Part shown: positions 8,039-15,043 of the stretch, piece by piece | Position numbering within the stretch: position 1 is the stretch's first letter | Layout of the letters: each line of letters starts with the position of its first letter | NCBI GenBank assembly: GCA_946886645.1 | Contig: CAMPIY010000003.1 | Location: 1-34,844 of the forward strand | DNA length: 34,844 nucleotides | From: an uncultured Sphingomonas sp. | GTDB lineage: Bacteria; Pseudomonadota; Alphaproteobacteria; Sphingomonadales; Sphingomonadaceae | Direction: 5' to 3' | Made by a program: the position numbers and the translations under genes | The notes under the pieces: model-generated | What the model saw: the letters and a program-made list of their open reading frames with translations, nothing else | Database searches by the model: none | Told to the model about the DNA's origin: nothing

Positions 8039-8469
8039 TTTGGAACCGCGACAATGAACTTGGTGCCGCGAACGCCAAGCAGGCTGTTCGGCGTCCGGAC
8101 CTTCATGGCGTCGCGGTCGGATTTCGCGATCCTGCCCGACACGATGGCCAGCGACCCGCGGTCGACCTTTGTGACGAAGGAGCCTTTTTGCCGCGTCCGG
8201 TCATATTGGAATTCGCTGACGGAAACCCGGCTGTTGGGGCCAACAGCGAAGCGGGTGTTGTCGATGAAGGTCAGGCTCATCCGCCCGTCCTTGCCGGTCA
8301 CGAGGCGGTCGCCGGCCAGCAATTGCAAACCAGGCGCCGCCTTGAGTCGTTGGGTGTTGCGTTCCACCAGCGCCGATCCGCTACTTTGCTTGATCCGCGC
8401 GATTTCCGCGGCGACGGGCGATGCGGCGAAGAGGGCAACAGCACCAAGGGCCAAGGGCAAGCGAAGCAT
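8035..8469 (-). CDS. Secreted FecR-domain protein
   Basis: This 144-residue protein has a clear Sec signal peptide (cleavage about 21, PVAAE) followed by a single FecR domain. Typical segments are 'GSALVERNTQRLKAAPG', 'LAGDRLVTGKDGRMSLTFID', 'TRFAVGPNSRVSVSEFQYD', 'RGSLAIVSGRIAK' and 'VRTPNSLLGVRGTKFIV'. The FecR of iron transport is an inner-membrane anti-sigma regulator; this one is only the periplasmic domain, with no transmembrane helix or cytoplasmic tail, so it belongs to the stand-alone FecR group often found beside CHASE2 or OmpA genes. GGGAG precedes the ATG. It is followed by the OmpA-like lipoprotein with an ATGA overlap, and its start is 44 bases from the divergent ATPase gene. 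It probably passes an envelope signal to a membrane receptor such as the CHASE2 protein; that link is inference. Confidence 0.87.
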   Translation of the reverse strand: MLRLPLALGAVALFAASPVAAEIARIKQSSGSALVERNTQRLKAAPGLQLLAGDRLVTGKDGRMSLTFIDNTRFAVGPNSRVSVSEFQYDRTRQKGSFVTKVDRGSLAIVSGRIAKSDRDAMKVRTPNSLLGVRGTKFIVAVPK

Positions 8470-8513
8470 GGCGGGTCTCCCAACCGTTTCGGTAACGTGA
8501 CATAGCGAATCCG

Positions 8514-8933
8514 ATGGGCACGCGCGACTCCGATTTGGATCGTATTACCCGCCGGGTGCGGGGCAGGGACGCCGTGACCCTGGCATCCGATGCCGCGCGG
8601 GAATTCGGAAATGCGCAATGGCTCGCGGGCGAAGAACTGGCTCGGCTGTGCATTGTGATCGAGGAGCTTGTCGCCAACCTCTATGATCATGGCGGTCTGG
8701 CCGAGCATGACGAAGTGGAAGTGACTCTGAGCAGCGAGGCCGACGGGATTGGCGTGGTCCTGATCGATCCCGGAGTGCCGTTCGATCCCTGGGAAGCGCC
8801 ACGGCCGGTCGAGATGCCCGATCGCGGGGGAGGGGCCGGCATCGGGATTGTTCGAGCATGGGCGCAGTTGGTCGATTACCGCGTTACGGACCAGGGCAAC
8901 CGGCTGGAACTCCTTCTCCCGCTCCATTGGTAG
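8514..8933 (+). CDS. RsbW-like anti-sigma ATPase (GHKL fold serine kinase)
   Basis: This 139-residue protein is a single HATPase_c domain of the RsbW/SpoIIAB type. The N-box is 'IEELVANLYDHG' (N55 should bind magnesium), the G1 box is 'DPGVPFDP' (D85, G87) and the G2 box is 'GGGAGIGIVRAW' (105-116). Such proteins phosphorylate STAS antagonists and also hold a sigma factor or other target until the antagonist displaces them. Its expected partner is the STAS protein at 4099. No sigma factor gene lies nearby, so the protein it restrains cannot be named from this window. No Shine-Dalgarno is visible before ATG 8514, and an inverted repeat (ACCG-TTT-CGGT, 8483-8493) lies in the 44-base spacer shared with the FecR gene. 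It ends 9 bases from the convergent PP2C gene. Confidence 0.87.
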   Translation: MGTRDSDLDRITRRVRGRDAVTLASDAAREFGNAQWLAGEELARLCIVIEELVANLYDHGGLAEHDEVEVTLSSEADGIGVVLIDPGVPFDPWEAPRPVEMPDRGGGAGIGIVRAWAQLVDYRVTDQGNRLELLLPLHW

Positions 8934-8942
8934 CGAAGAGGC

Positions 8943-9656
8943 TCACGTCAATTTGACGATCACCACCGTCACATTGTCCGGGGCGCCGCGATCCAAAGCC
9001 GTCTGGATAAGGAAATCGGCCGCCGGTTCGGGGCCTCGCAGCGTCAGGACCGTTGCCAGCTCCTGGTTGTTGACCAGCCTGGTCAGTCCGTCGCTGGCCA
9101 GCAGAAATTGATCGCCCGGCCGGGCCTCGCCTTGGACGGTGTCGACGCGAAGCTGCTCGTTCACGCCGACGGCGCGCGTGATGATGTTGGCCTGCGGGTG
9201 CCCTTCCGCATCTTCGGGCGCCAGCAATCCCGCGTCGACAAGGTCCTGGACCATGCTGTGATCGCGGGAAATCTGGGCGATCTCGCCATCCCGCACGAGG
9301 TAGGCGCGGCTGTCGCCGGCCCAGAAACATCGATACTGGTCGCCGGCGATCGCCAGGCCGACGACAGTGCTTCCGATCGCCCGCTTGAGGTCGGCCGATC
9401 CGGCCAGGTCGATCAGTTCGGCATTGACGCGCTGGAGAGCGGCAATGGCCGCTTCGACCATATTGTCGAGACCATAAGTGACCGGAAGTCGAAGCAGCGC
9501 CTCCGAGACTTTCGAGCTCGCGACGTCGCCGGCTTCATGCCCGCCCATGCCGTCCGCGACCGCCCACAGACCGCGTTCGGTCCGGACGGCAAGCGCATCC
9601 TCGTTCACCTTGCGGCGGCATCCCACATGGGTCCGGCTGACGCATTCGAAGACCAT
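8943..9656 (-). CDS. PP2C-family Ser/Thr protein phosphatase (Stp/PppA type)
   Basis: This 237-residue soluble PP2C (PPM) phosphatase carries the expected motifs: 'RKVNED' (D20), 'VADGMGGHEAGDVAS' (D35-G39), 'RAIGSTVVGL', 'AGDSRAYLVRDG', 'RDHSMVQDLVDAG', 'FLLASDGLTRLV' and 'GAPDNVTVVIV'. All metal-binding aspartates appear intact. Bacterial enzymes of this size reverse the work of Hanks-type kinases in the cytoplasm. It is transcribed divergently from the kinase at 9761 with 104 bases between the starts, the usual way such antagonist pairs are organised. Its likely substrates are the kinase's activation loop and the kinase's targets, possibly including the TIR-FHA partner. It is distinct from the SpoIIE-type PP2C domain of the CHASE2 protein, so the island has two classes of PP2C phosphatase. 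Confidence 0.93.
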   Translation of the reverse strand: MVFECVSRTHVGCRRKVNEDALAVRTERGLWAVADGMGGHEAGDVASSKVSEALLRLPVTYGLDNMVEAAIAALQRVNAELIDLAGSADLKRAIGSTVVGLAIAGDQYRCFWAGDSRAYLVRDGEIAQISRDHSMVQDLVDAGLLAPEDAEGHPQANIITRAVGVNEQLRVDTVQGEARPGDQFLLASDGLTRLVNNQELATVLTLRGPEPAADFLIQTALDRGAPDNVTVVIVKLT

Positions 9657-9742
9657 ATGGGCTCCCCCGGTTGCATACGGAAACGCGAGACTAGCAATCG
9701 CCGCCCGTTCATGCGATTTACTTTTCCTTAATTCACATACCG

Positions 9743-9759
9743 GCCGAAAGGAAATCGGC
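9743..9759 (+). promoter_or_regulatory. Small hairpin presenting the kinase gene's Shine-Dalgarno
   Basis: GCCGA (9743-9747) and TCGGC (9755-9759) form a 5-bp GC-rich stem whose 7-base loop, AAGGAAA, is the ribosome-binding site for the GTG start at 9761. The pairing is exact. Whether it forms in the mRNA, and whether it helps or hinders ribosome entry, cannot be told from the sequence. Confidence 0.4.
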
Positions 9760-9760
9760 A

Positions 9761-12046
9761 GTGAGCAAGGCGTACAGCAACAAGGCGTTGCCCGCGGGGA
9801 CGATCATCCGCGAATGGCGGTTGGAAGACGTTCTCGGCGTTGGGGGGTTCGGCATCGTCTACAAGGGTCGCGGAATCTACTTCGGCGAACTTGTTGCGAT
9901 TAAAGAATATTTCCCCAGTGCGATCAGCGAGCGCGATGCCGAGGACACGGTCGTTCCGATCGGCTCGGACGTCGAAGAGGTCCATGCTCTCGGGCTGAAG
10001 AAATTCGTCGAAGAGGCGAAGCTGCTGTGGAACCTGTCGACGCCGACGCGGCATCCCAACATCGTCAGCGTCCGCGCGCTCTTCGAGATCCACGGCACCG
10101 CCTACATGGTGATGGACTTCGAGGACGGAGTCTCCCTTTCCAAGCTGTTGAAAGAGGGCAGGCGCTTCAATGAGCGCAGCCTGTGGAACATCATCAAGCC
10201 GATCGCCGAGGGTCTCGACCGGGCCCATCGCGTCGGTGTGCTCCACCGCGATATCAAGCCGCCGAATATCCTGATCAACGACGACAATCGTCCGGTCCTG
10301 ATCGATTTCGGCTCGGCCCGCTTTGAGGCCGCGGAGGCGACGAGCACGTCCGTAACGTTCCACACGCCGCCTTACGCGGCGGTCGAGCAATATGTGAAAA
10401 CCTACGACCAAGGACCGTGGACGGACATTTACGCGCTTTCGGTCGTCATGTTCGAATGCGTGACTGGCGAGAAGCCGCCGGAGGTGCTCGAGCGGCTGCA
10501 TGGCGGATTGGGAACGGCGCTGGCGGATGGACATTGGCCGGGCTTCAGCAAGAAATTTTTGCAGGCGATCGACGCCGGCATGACCATCCGGCCGGACGAA
10601 CGGCCGCAGTCGATCCGCGACTGGCTCACGATGTTCGGCAAGAAGGACGAGCTGGACGTTGCTGGCGGAGAAGACGAGGCGACGCGCTTCTTCGCGCATG
10701 AAGTGGCGACCGACGGGATCATCCCGGTCGCGACGCCGACTTCCGGCTTTGAACAGGAAACGCTGGAAACCGGTGTCCCGACAGACCCGCGCGAGGTAAA
10801 GTTCAAGCGCGCCGGGCAGGAAACCAAGACTTCGAAAAAGAAGAAGCTCGAGGCGATCGATCCCGACGAAATTGCCAAGGCGGTCGAGCAGGAACTTCCG
10901 CCTCCAGCAATCGAGCCAGAGGCCGTGCCGGAGGACAGAAAGGCCGCGGCGCTATTGGACGTGCCCAAGGTCGAGCCGGAGAAAAAAGCGCCCGCAGCCA
11001 AGGCGAAGCAGGATGCGAAGGGTGATGCGCCACCCTGGTACAAGCAGCCGCGCGTGGCGGCGCTGGGGGGCGCGGGCGGCGTGCTTGCCGTAATCGCGGG
11101 GGCATTCGTCGTCTTCGGGGGCGGTTCGAATAGCAACGAAGGTTATGACGCCATTCCCGCGCTGACCGAATCCGGCCCGATCCCGGTCGAGATGACCGAC
11201 ATTGTCGCGATCGCGGCGGATGAGCGGGCGCTGGCCGGTGAAGCGAAGGCGGCCGGCGCGCCGGCCACCGCGGTGAACGGACTTGTCGCGGCCGGTGAGC
11301 AGTTGGACAAGCAGCTGGTCGAGCTTCGTTCCCTTCTCGACGATCCCGCGCAGTCGGCGACGGCAACCGCGCGGACGGACGAGATGAAGCGTGCGGCCAC
11401 CGCCGCAAACATCGAATTCGCGAATGCCCTTTTGCGTGATGCGGAGGCGCGCGCCCAACGATTGCCCACCGCGGCTTCAGCCAGCGCAGCCGGGCGTAGC
11501 GTGGCCGCGGCGCTGTCCGATTTGCGCGGCTCGGTCCAGGCATCGTCAAGCGCCACGGACCCCGTGCGATCGCTTGCCGCGGCGCGCGATGCGCTAGCCA
11601 AGTCGCAGGCGTTTGCCGCAGCGCTTCCAGCGGCTTCGGCAAGCGCGCAAATCGCCAGCAAGAAGACGGATGACCGGCTTACCAATGCCGCCACTCCGAC
11701 GAGCACACGGCCGACAACGACCGTCGTTCAAACCCCCGTCGCCACGACCGCGGCGCCTGCCGCAACCGCGTCAGCTGCGCCGTCGGCCTCGAAAATCGCG
11801 CAAATCCGGTCGATCATCTCGAACGGCCGGAGTCGTGCGAAACAGGTCATCGCGATGGGTTCGGGTGGATCGGCAACGCAGAAGGCAAACGCCAAGCTCG
11901 CCAAAGGCTACGAGAACTATTTCGCCAACCTGTCGGACTCCCTGCGCGGCGCAAGAACCGATCGGGAACTCGACCAGCTGTTGAAGCAGGCCAACCAGAC
12001 CAAGGCCTATGTAGACTTCCTCTACAAGCAGTCGTCGAGCAGTTAG
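9761..12046 (+). CDS. Transmembrane Hanks-type Ser/Thr protein kinase with Ala-rich extracytoplasmic tail
   Basis: This 761-residue protein has an N-terminal kinase domain (about 20-290) with glycine loop LGVGGFG (25-31), ATP lysine VAIKEY (K48), catalytic loop HRDIKPPN (D164, N169) and IDFG (D182): a complete, active-looking RD kinase. Residues about 290-425 are a charged, Pro/Lys/Glu-rich linker. A transmembrane helix at about 432-455 ('GGVLAVIAGAFVVFGGG') leads to about 300 extracytoplasmic residues, very rich in Ala, Ser and Thr with helical, coiled-coil-like stretches and no recognised ligand domain. The start is GTG 9761, preceded by AAGGAAA. Its end is 18 bases from the end of the convergent TIR-FHA gene. 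Likely role: sense an envelope state and phosphorylate Thr residues that an FHA domain can read. The neighbouring PP2C is the likely antagonist. Confidence 0.93.
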   Translation: MSKAYSNKALPAGTIIREWRLEDVLGVGGFGIVYKGRGIYFGELVAIKEYFPSAISERDAEDTVVPIGSDVEEVHALGLKKFVEEAKLLWNLSTPTRHPNIVSVRALFEIHGTAYMVMDFEDGVSLSKLLKEGRRFNERSLWNIIKPIAEGLDRAHRVGVLHRDIKPPNILINDDNRPVLIDFGSARFEAAEATSTSVTFHTPPYAAVEQYVKTYDQGPWTDIYALSVVMFECVTGEKPPEVLERLHGGLGTALADGHWPGFSKKFLQAIDAGMTIRPDERPQSIRDWLTMFGKKDELDVAGGEDEATRFFAHEVATDGIIPVATPTSGFEQETLETGVPTDPREVKFKRAGQETKTSKKKKLEAIDPDEIAKAVEQELPPPAIEPEAVPEDRKAAALLDVPKVEPEKKAPAAKAKQDAKGDAPPWYKQPRVAALGGAGGVLAVIAGAFVVFGGGSNSNEGYDAIPALTESGPIPVEMTDIVAIAADERALAGEAKAAGAPATAVNGLVAAGEQLDKQLVELRSLLDDPAQSATATARTDEMKRAATAANIEFANALLRDAEARAQRLPTAASASAAGRSVAAALSDLRGSVQASSSATDPVRSLAAARDALAKSQAFAAALPAASASAQIASKKTDDRLTNAATPTSTRPTTTVVQTPVATTAAPAATASAAPSASKIAQIRSIISNGRSRAKQVIAMGSGGSATQKANAKLAKGYENYFANLSDSLRGARTDRELDQLLKQANQTKAYVDFLYKQSSSS

Positions 12047-12099
12047 GCCGCCCGGCCGTGGGTGTTATGACTTGGCGGCGCGGGCCGCGCCCGGGCGGC
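12047..12099. repeat. 9-bp inverted repeat at the kinase/TIR-FHA convergent junction
   Basis: GCCGCCCGG (12047-12055) directly after the kinase stop is exactly complementary to CCGGGCGGC (12091-12099), inside the 3' end of the convergent TIR-FHA gene. The 35-base loop is long and no U-tract follows, so it is a weak terminator candidate. It may instead reflect Arg/Gly/Ala codon bias in the TIR-FHA tail. Confidence 0.3.
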
Positions 12100-13057
12100 G
12101 GTCGTGCGCGAAACGCAGGAGCTTCGCATGTTCCTGTTCGGCGCGATCGCTGACTTCATGTTCGAACAGCACATTGCCGACGCGAAGGACTGACCCGACG
12201 GGCAGCATCTCGCTTCCCTCGATCCGCTTGTTGTCGATGAATGTGCCGTTGGTTGAGTTTAGGTCCGTGACGCGCAACTTGTCTCCGGACAGTTCGACCT
12301 TGCAATGGGAACGCGATACCGCGGATCCGCTGACAATGATGTCGGCCGGCGGCAACCGGCCAATGGTGAGGCCGGCGGGCGTGATAACGAACCGGGTCTC
12401 CGGCAGGGAGTCATCGAGCCGCTGGAGGCAATGATAGCGATCGCCTTCCTGCATTCGCTGCACATCGGATGCGTGGAAGAACTGGGTCATCTCCTCTTCC
12501 TGTCCGGTCGGGTCCAACAGGCTGGGGCCGCGCGGCTTCGCGATCCGCTCCAGCGCGCGGATCAGCTCGTCATCCTCCGCCCTGCGTCCCTTGGCCGGGG
12601 CCGCCGCGGGTTCTTTCGGAGCCTCCGCCTTTTTGGGTTCGGCAGGTGCCGCTTCTTCGCTGTTCCCAACCAGCCGGCGCAAGTCGCTGACCAGCGTCTG
12701 CCAGGCGGGATCCGACGTATCGCCGGACCATTTCGACAAATCGGCGGCATGGGTCAGCTCGAAGATGATGGGAAGGTCGCACCTTTCGATGATGACCGGA
12801 ACCAGCTTGTTGCCCCGATCGGCAAGCGTGGCTTCTGCCCGTACCCAGCGCGAGGTTACGGAGCGCGGCGACCACAGGACGACGGCGGCCTTGGCGGCCC
12901 TCAATTCCTTTTCGATGACCTCGTCGAAGGTCTGGCCCGAGCGAAGAACGGCATCCCACCAAACGCTGAATCCTTCGCGCGCAAAGCATTCGGCGAAATG
13001 CTTCGCGGCGGACCGTTCCTCCCGGCAGTAGGAAATGAAGATGTCGTTACCGGTCAC
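12065..13057 (-). CDS. TIR-FHA fusion protein with intact TIR catalytic motif
   Basis: From GTG 13057 the protein has 330 residues. Residues 4-130 form a TIR domain: it opens with NDIFISYC, continues with GFSVWWDAVLRSG, and carries S-R-W-V-R-A-E (S69, W71, E75), matching the SxWxxxE motif whose glutamate is catalytic in TIR NADases. A Pro/Ala/Lys/Glu linker (133-165) leads to a C-terminal FHA domain (about 220-305) with GR (233-234), SRSH (S248, H251) and NSTNGT (267-272), the residues that bind phosphothreonine. The start is preceded by GGGGGATTT; the frame is open to an ATG at 13123, but the 22 extra residues have no good ribosome site and are not TIR-like. The gene is convergent with the Ser/Thr kinase. 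Likely role: a TIR effector or scaffold recruited or gated by phosphothreonine. NAD+ cleavage is inferred, not shown. Confidence 0.9.
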   Translation of the reverse strand: MTGNDIFISYCREERSAAKHFAECFAREGFSVWWDAVLRSGQTFDEVIEKELRAAKAAVVLWSPRSVTSRWVRAEATLADRGNKLVPVIIERCDLPIIFELTHAADLSKWSGDTSDPAWQTLVSDLRRLVGNSEEAAPAEPKKAEAPKEPAAAPAKGRRAEDDELIRALERIAKPRGPSLLDPTGQEEEMTQFFHASDVQRMQEGDRYHCLQRLDDSLPETRFVITPAGLTIGRLPPADIIVSGSAVSRSHCKVELSGDKLRVTDLNSTNGTFIDNKRIEGSEMLPVGSVLRVGNVLFEHEVSDRAEQEHAKLLRFAHDRRPGAARAAKS

Positions 13058-13255
13058 AAATCCCCCAAGATCGAACCACATGCGGGAACCACAGCCGATC
13101 CACCGGCCATTCCGGCGGGTCACTGTGGTGGCGATGCACTTCCCTTAAGCGACTCGAACAGCGCCTGGTTATTGTCCGTTAACCTGGATTAAAAGTCGAG
13201 GGCCGGGCGGCTGGCCGGGGCTCTCCGAGATGCCGCTGTATCAAAACGGGAAATG

Positions 13256-15022
13256 CTATTCGTTGCCGGTTCCAAGCCGGTAGAGGATGCGAACGCCATA
13301 ATTTTTGGCGAGATCCATCTTCCCAACATATTCAAAATGATAGTCGTTGCGTCCGGACTCGATCATCGCAGCGAAGGGCTGGGTGGTGTAGATGGCGCCG
13401 ACCGGGACCCTCGGCTCGATGCGCGCCGCGACCGTGACTTCCGTTCCGTAAAAAGTCCTGCCGCTCTGCACGGCGTCGAAATGCGAGAAAATCGGCCCGT
13501 GGTGAAGGCTGATCCTCATGCCATCGCCCGCCGGAAGCCCGATTTCCTGGAGCGATTCAGGGTCGAGCTCGCCCTGGATTTCAAGCGCGATCTCGGCCGC
13601 CTGGGCGGGCGTTGTGATCACCGCATAGATAGCATCGCCCCAGCTGTTCCGCGCCAGGACCGCATCGCCATGCCGGTCGAGGATTGCTGCGATCCGGCCC
13701 ATGACGGTTTCCAGAAAATGGGACAAATGCTCTTCGTCGAGCCGCGAAAAGCCTGCGAAATCGGCGAACAGGATGGAGTGCAGCGCCCAACGCGGCTTGG
13801 AATGGGTTTCGAGCACCATGGCGGCGTCGAGCGGCGGGCGCTCTGCCGGAATTGGGACGATCCGCGTCTTGCCGCCCTGTCTCGCCCATTCGGCGCAATC
13901 GGCGGCGGTGCCGGCGACCCCGCCGGCTGCCCGGCCGTCCCACACCGCCAGCTGAAATGCCTCGGTGTGCATGATCCCAGCGCGCAGTTGGGCAAGGCCC
14001 ATCACCAGCTTCGAGCAATAGGCGAAGAGCTCGTCGTCATCGACCGACTTCATCTGGGTGGCGAAGGTTATCGATGCGGCCTTGTCGCGCGTGGCGGCAT
14101 AGCGCGCTTCCCATTCCGGACCACCGACACGCACCGATGTGCGAAGGAAATCCTCTTCGGCGAAAGGAAGAACGACGTGGAGTTCACCGCCAAGCTCCAA
14201 AATTGCTTCGGCGATCAAAATATCGGCGCCGCAGGCGAGGGGGCCATAGGCGATCAAGGCGCCGGTTTCGGCGAGGATCGAACGGATCTGCTGGGTCAGT
14301 TCCGCCTCGTACATCCACCCGGCGCGGAACATATGGCCACAATAATGGATCACCGGGGACGGCCGGATCGCCGCCAGCAACCTGTCGATTTCAAGTTGCG
14401 GCGCGTCGAGTTGCTCTGCGATCAGCTTCACCTGGTGCGCGGTCGACGCGATCATGCCCTGCGAGGCGTCGGGCCGTTGGCTGGCGTCGGCATAAAGCGC
14501 GGTTGCCTTTGCAACCTTGCCACGCACCAGCATCGCCTCCGCGCCCGACGCGGCGGCGAAATAGCTTTCGGGTTGGGCCACGTCGGGCCGGCTGCTGATT
14601 GCCGTCGCGAGCTGATGCGCCTCGGCTACGTCACCCGCCAGGAAAGCGGTGGTCGCGGCGTTGATCCCGGAATAATAACCATCCGACAGTTCGTAGGCGG
14701 TGCGATAGGCCGCGCTGGCCTGGCGAAACATTTCGACCTGGCGCGGCCCGGTAACGCTAGCCGCCAAGTCCTTGAATATGCGGCCTTTCAGTGCAACCGC
14801 ATCTTCACCCCCGATTTCCTCGACGCGGTTGCGTTCGTACAGCCGTAGGGCCGCGTCCGGATCGCCCAGCCGGGCCATCGCCAAAGCTTGCAGGTAGCGG
14901 ACCTGTGGATCGTCGGGATATTTGCCGATTGCCTCCCTGGTCTGCTCGAACAACGCAAACATGTCCCCGCTGGCGAGGGCATCTGCGAAGCGCTGACGGA
15001 TATCGGGATCGATCGAGTCCAT
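13256..15022 (-). CDS. TRAFs-binding/TPR - SLOG-like - class III nucleotide cyclase protein
   Basis: This 588-residue cytoplasmic protein has three parts. Residues 1-220 are a helical region resembling the MAP3K TRAFs-binding (DUF4071) domain, with the 'SGINAATTAFLAGDVAEA' signature. Residues 222-390 look like a Rossmann-type SLOG/LOG-like nucleotide-binding domain ('YGPLACGADILIAEAILELG', 'LHVVLPFAEEDF'). Residues about 410-585 are a class III cyclase domain: metal Asp D421 (FADFAGFS) and D463 (GDAIY) and transition-state Arg R534 are present, but the usual Asn is T530 and the base-recognition pair (Lys/Asp for ATP, Glu/Cys for GTP) appears as N459/T523. The product is therefore uncertain. 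It lies 198 bases upstream of TIR-FHA on the same strand. The middle domain is the least certain assignment. Confidence 0.82.
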   Translation of the reverse strand: MDSIDPDIRQRFADALASGDMFALFEQTREAIGKYPDDPQVRYLQALAMARLGDPDAALRLYERNRVEEIGGEDAVALKGRIFKDLAASVTGPRQVEMFRQASAAYRTAYELSDGYYSGINAATTAFLAGDVAEAHQLATAISSRPDVAQPESYFAAASGAEAMLVRGKVAKATALYADASQRPDASQGMIASTAHQVKLIAEQLDAPQLEIDRLLAAIRPSPVIHYCGHMFRAGWMYEAELTQQIRSILAETGALIAYGPLACGADILIAEAILELGGELHVVLPFAEEDFLRTSVRVGGPEWEARYAATRDKAASITFATQMKSVDDDELFAYCSKLVMGLAQLRAGIMHTEAFQLAVWDGRAAGGVAGTAADCAEWARQGGKTRIVPIPAERPPLDAAMVLETHSKPRWALHSILFADFAGFSRLDEEHLSHFLETVMGRIAAILDRHGDAVLARNSWGDAIYAVITTPAQAAEIALEIQGELDPESLQEIGLPAGDGMRISLHHGPIFSHFDAVQSGRTFYGTEVTVAARIEPRVPVGAIYTTQPFAAMIESGRNDYHFEYVGKMDLAKNYGVRILYRLGTGNE

Positions 15023-15043
15023 GCGGTGCGAAATTCCAATCGG

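Noticed and set aside
9679..9709. Possible EcfG-type stress promoter (GGAAAC ... CGTT) before the kinase
   Set aside because: The spacing between the two elements is 21 bases, not the 16-17 expected, and the -35 has an extra A.
13253..14848. 531-codon plus-strand reading frame across the cyclase gene
   Set aside because: It is the antisense of a gene with clear domains. It has no recognisable motif and is explained by high GC and few stop codons in the opposite strand.
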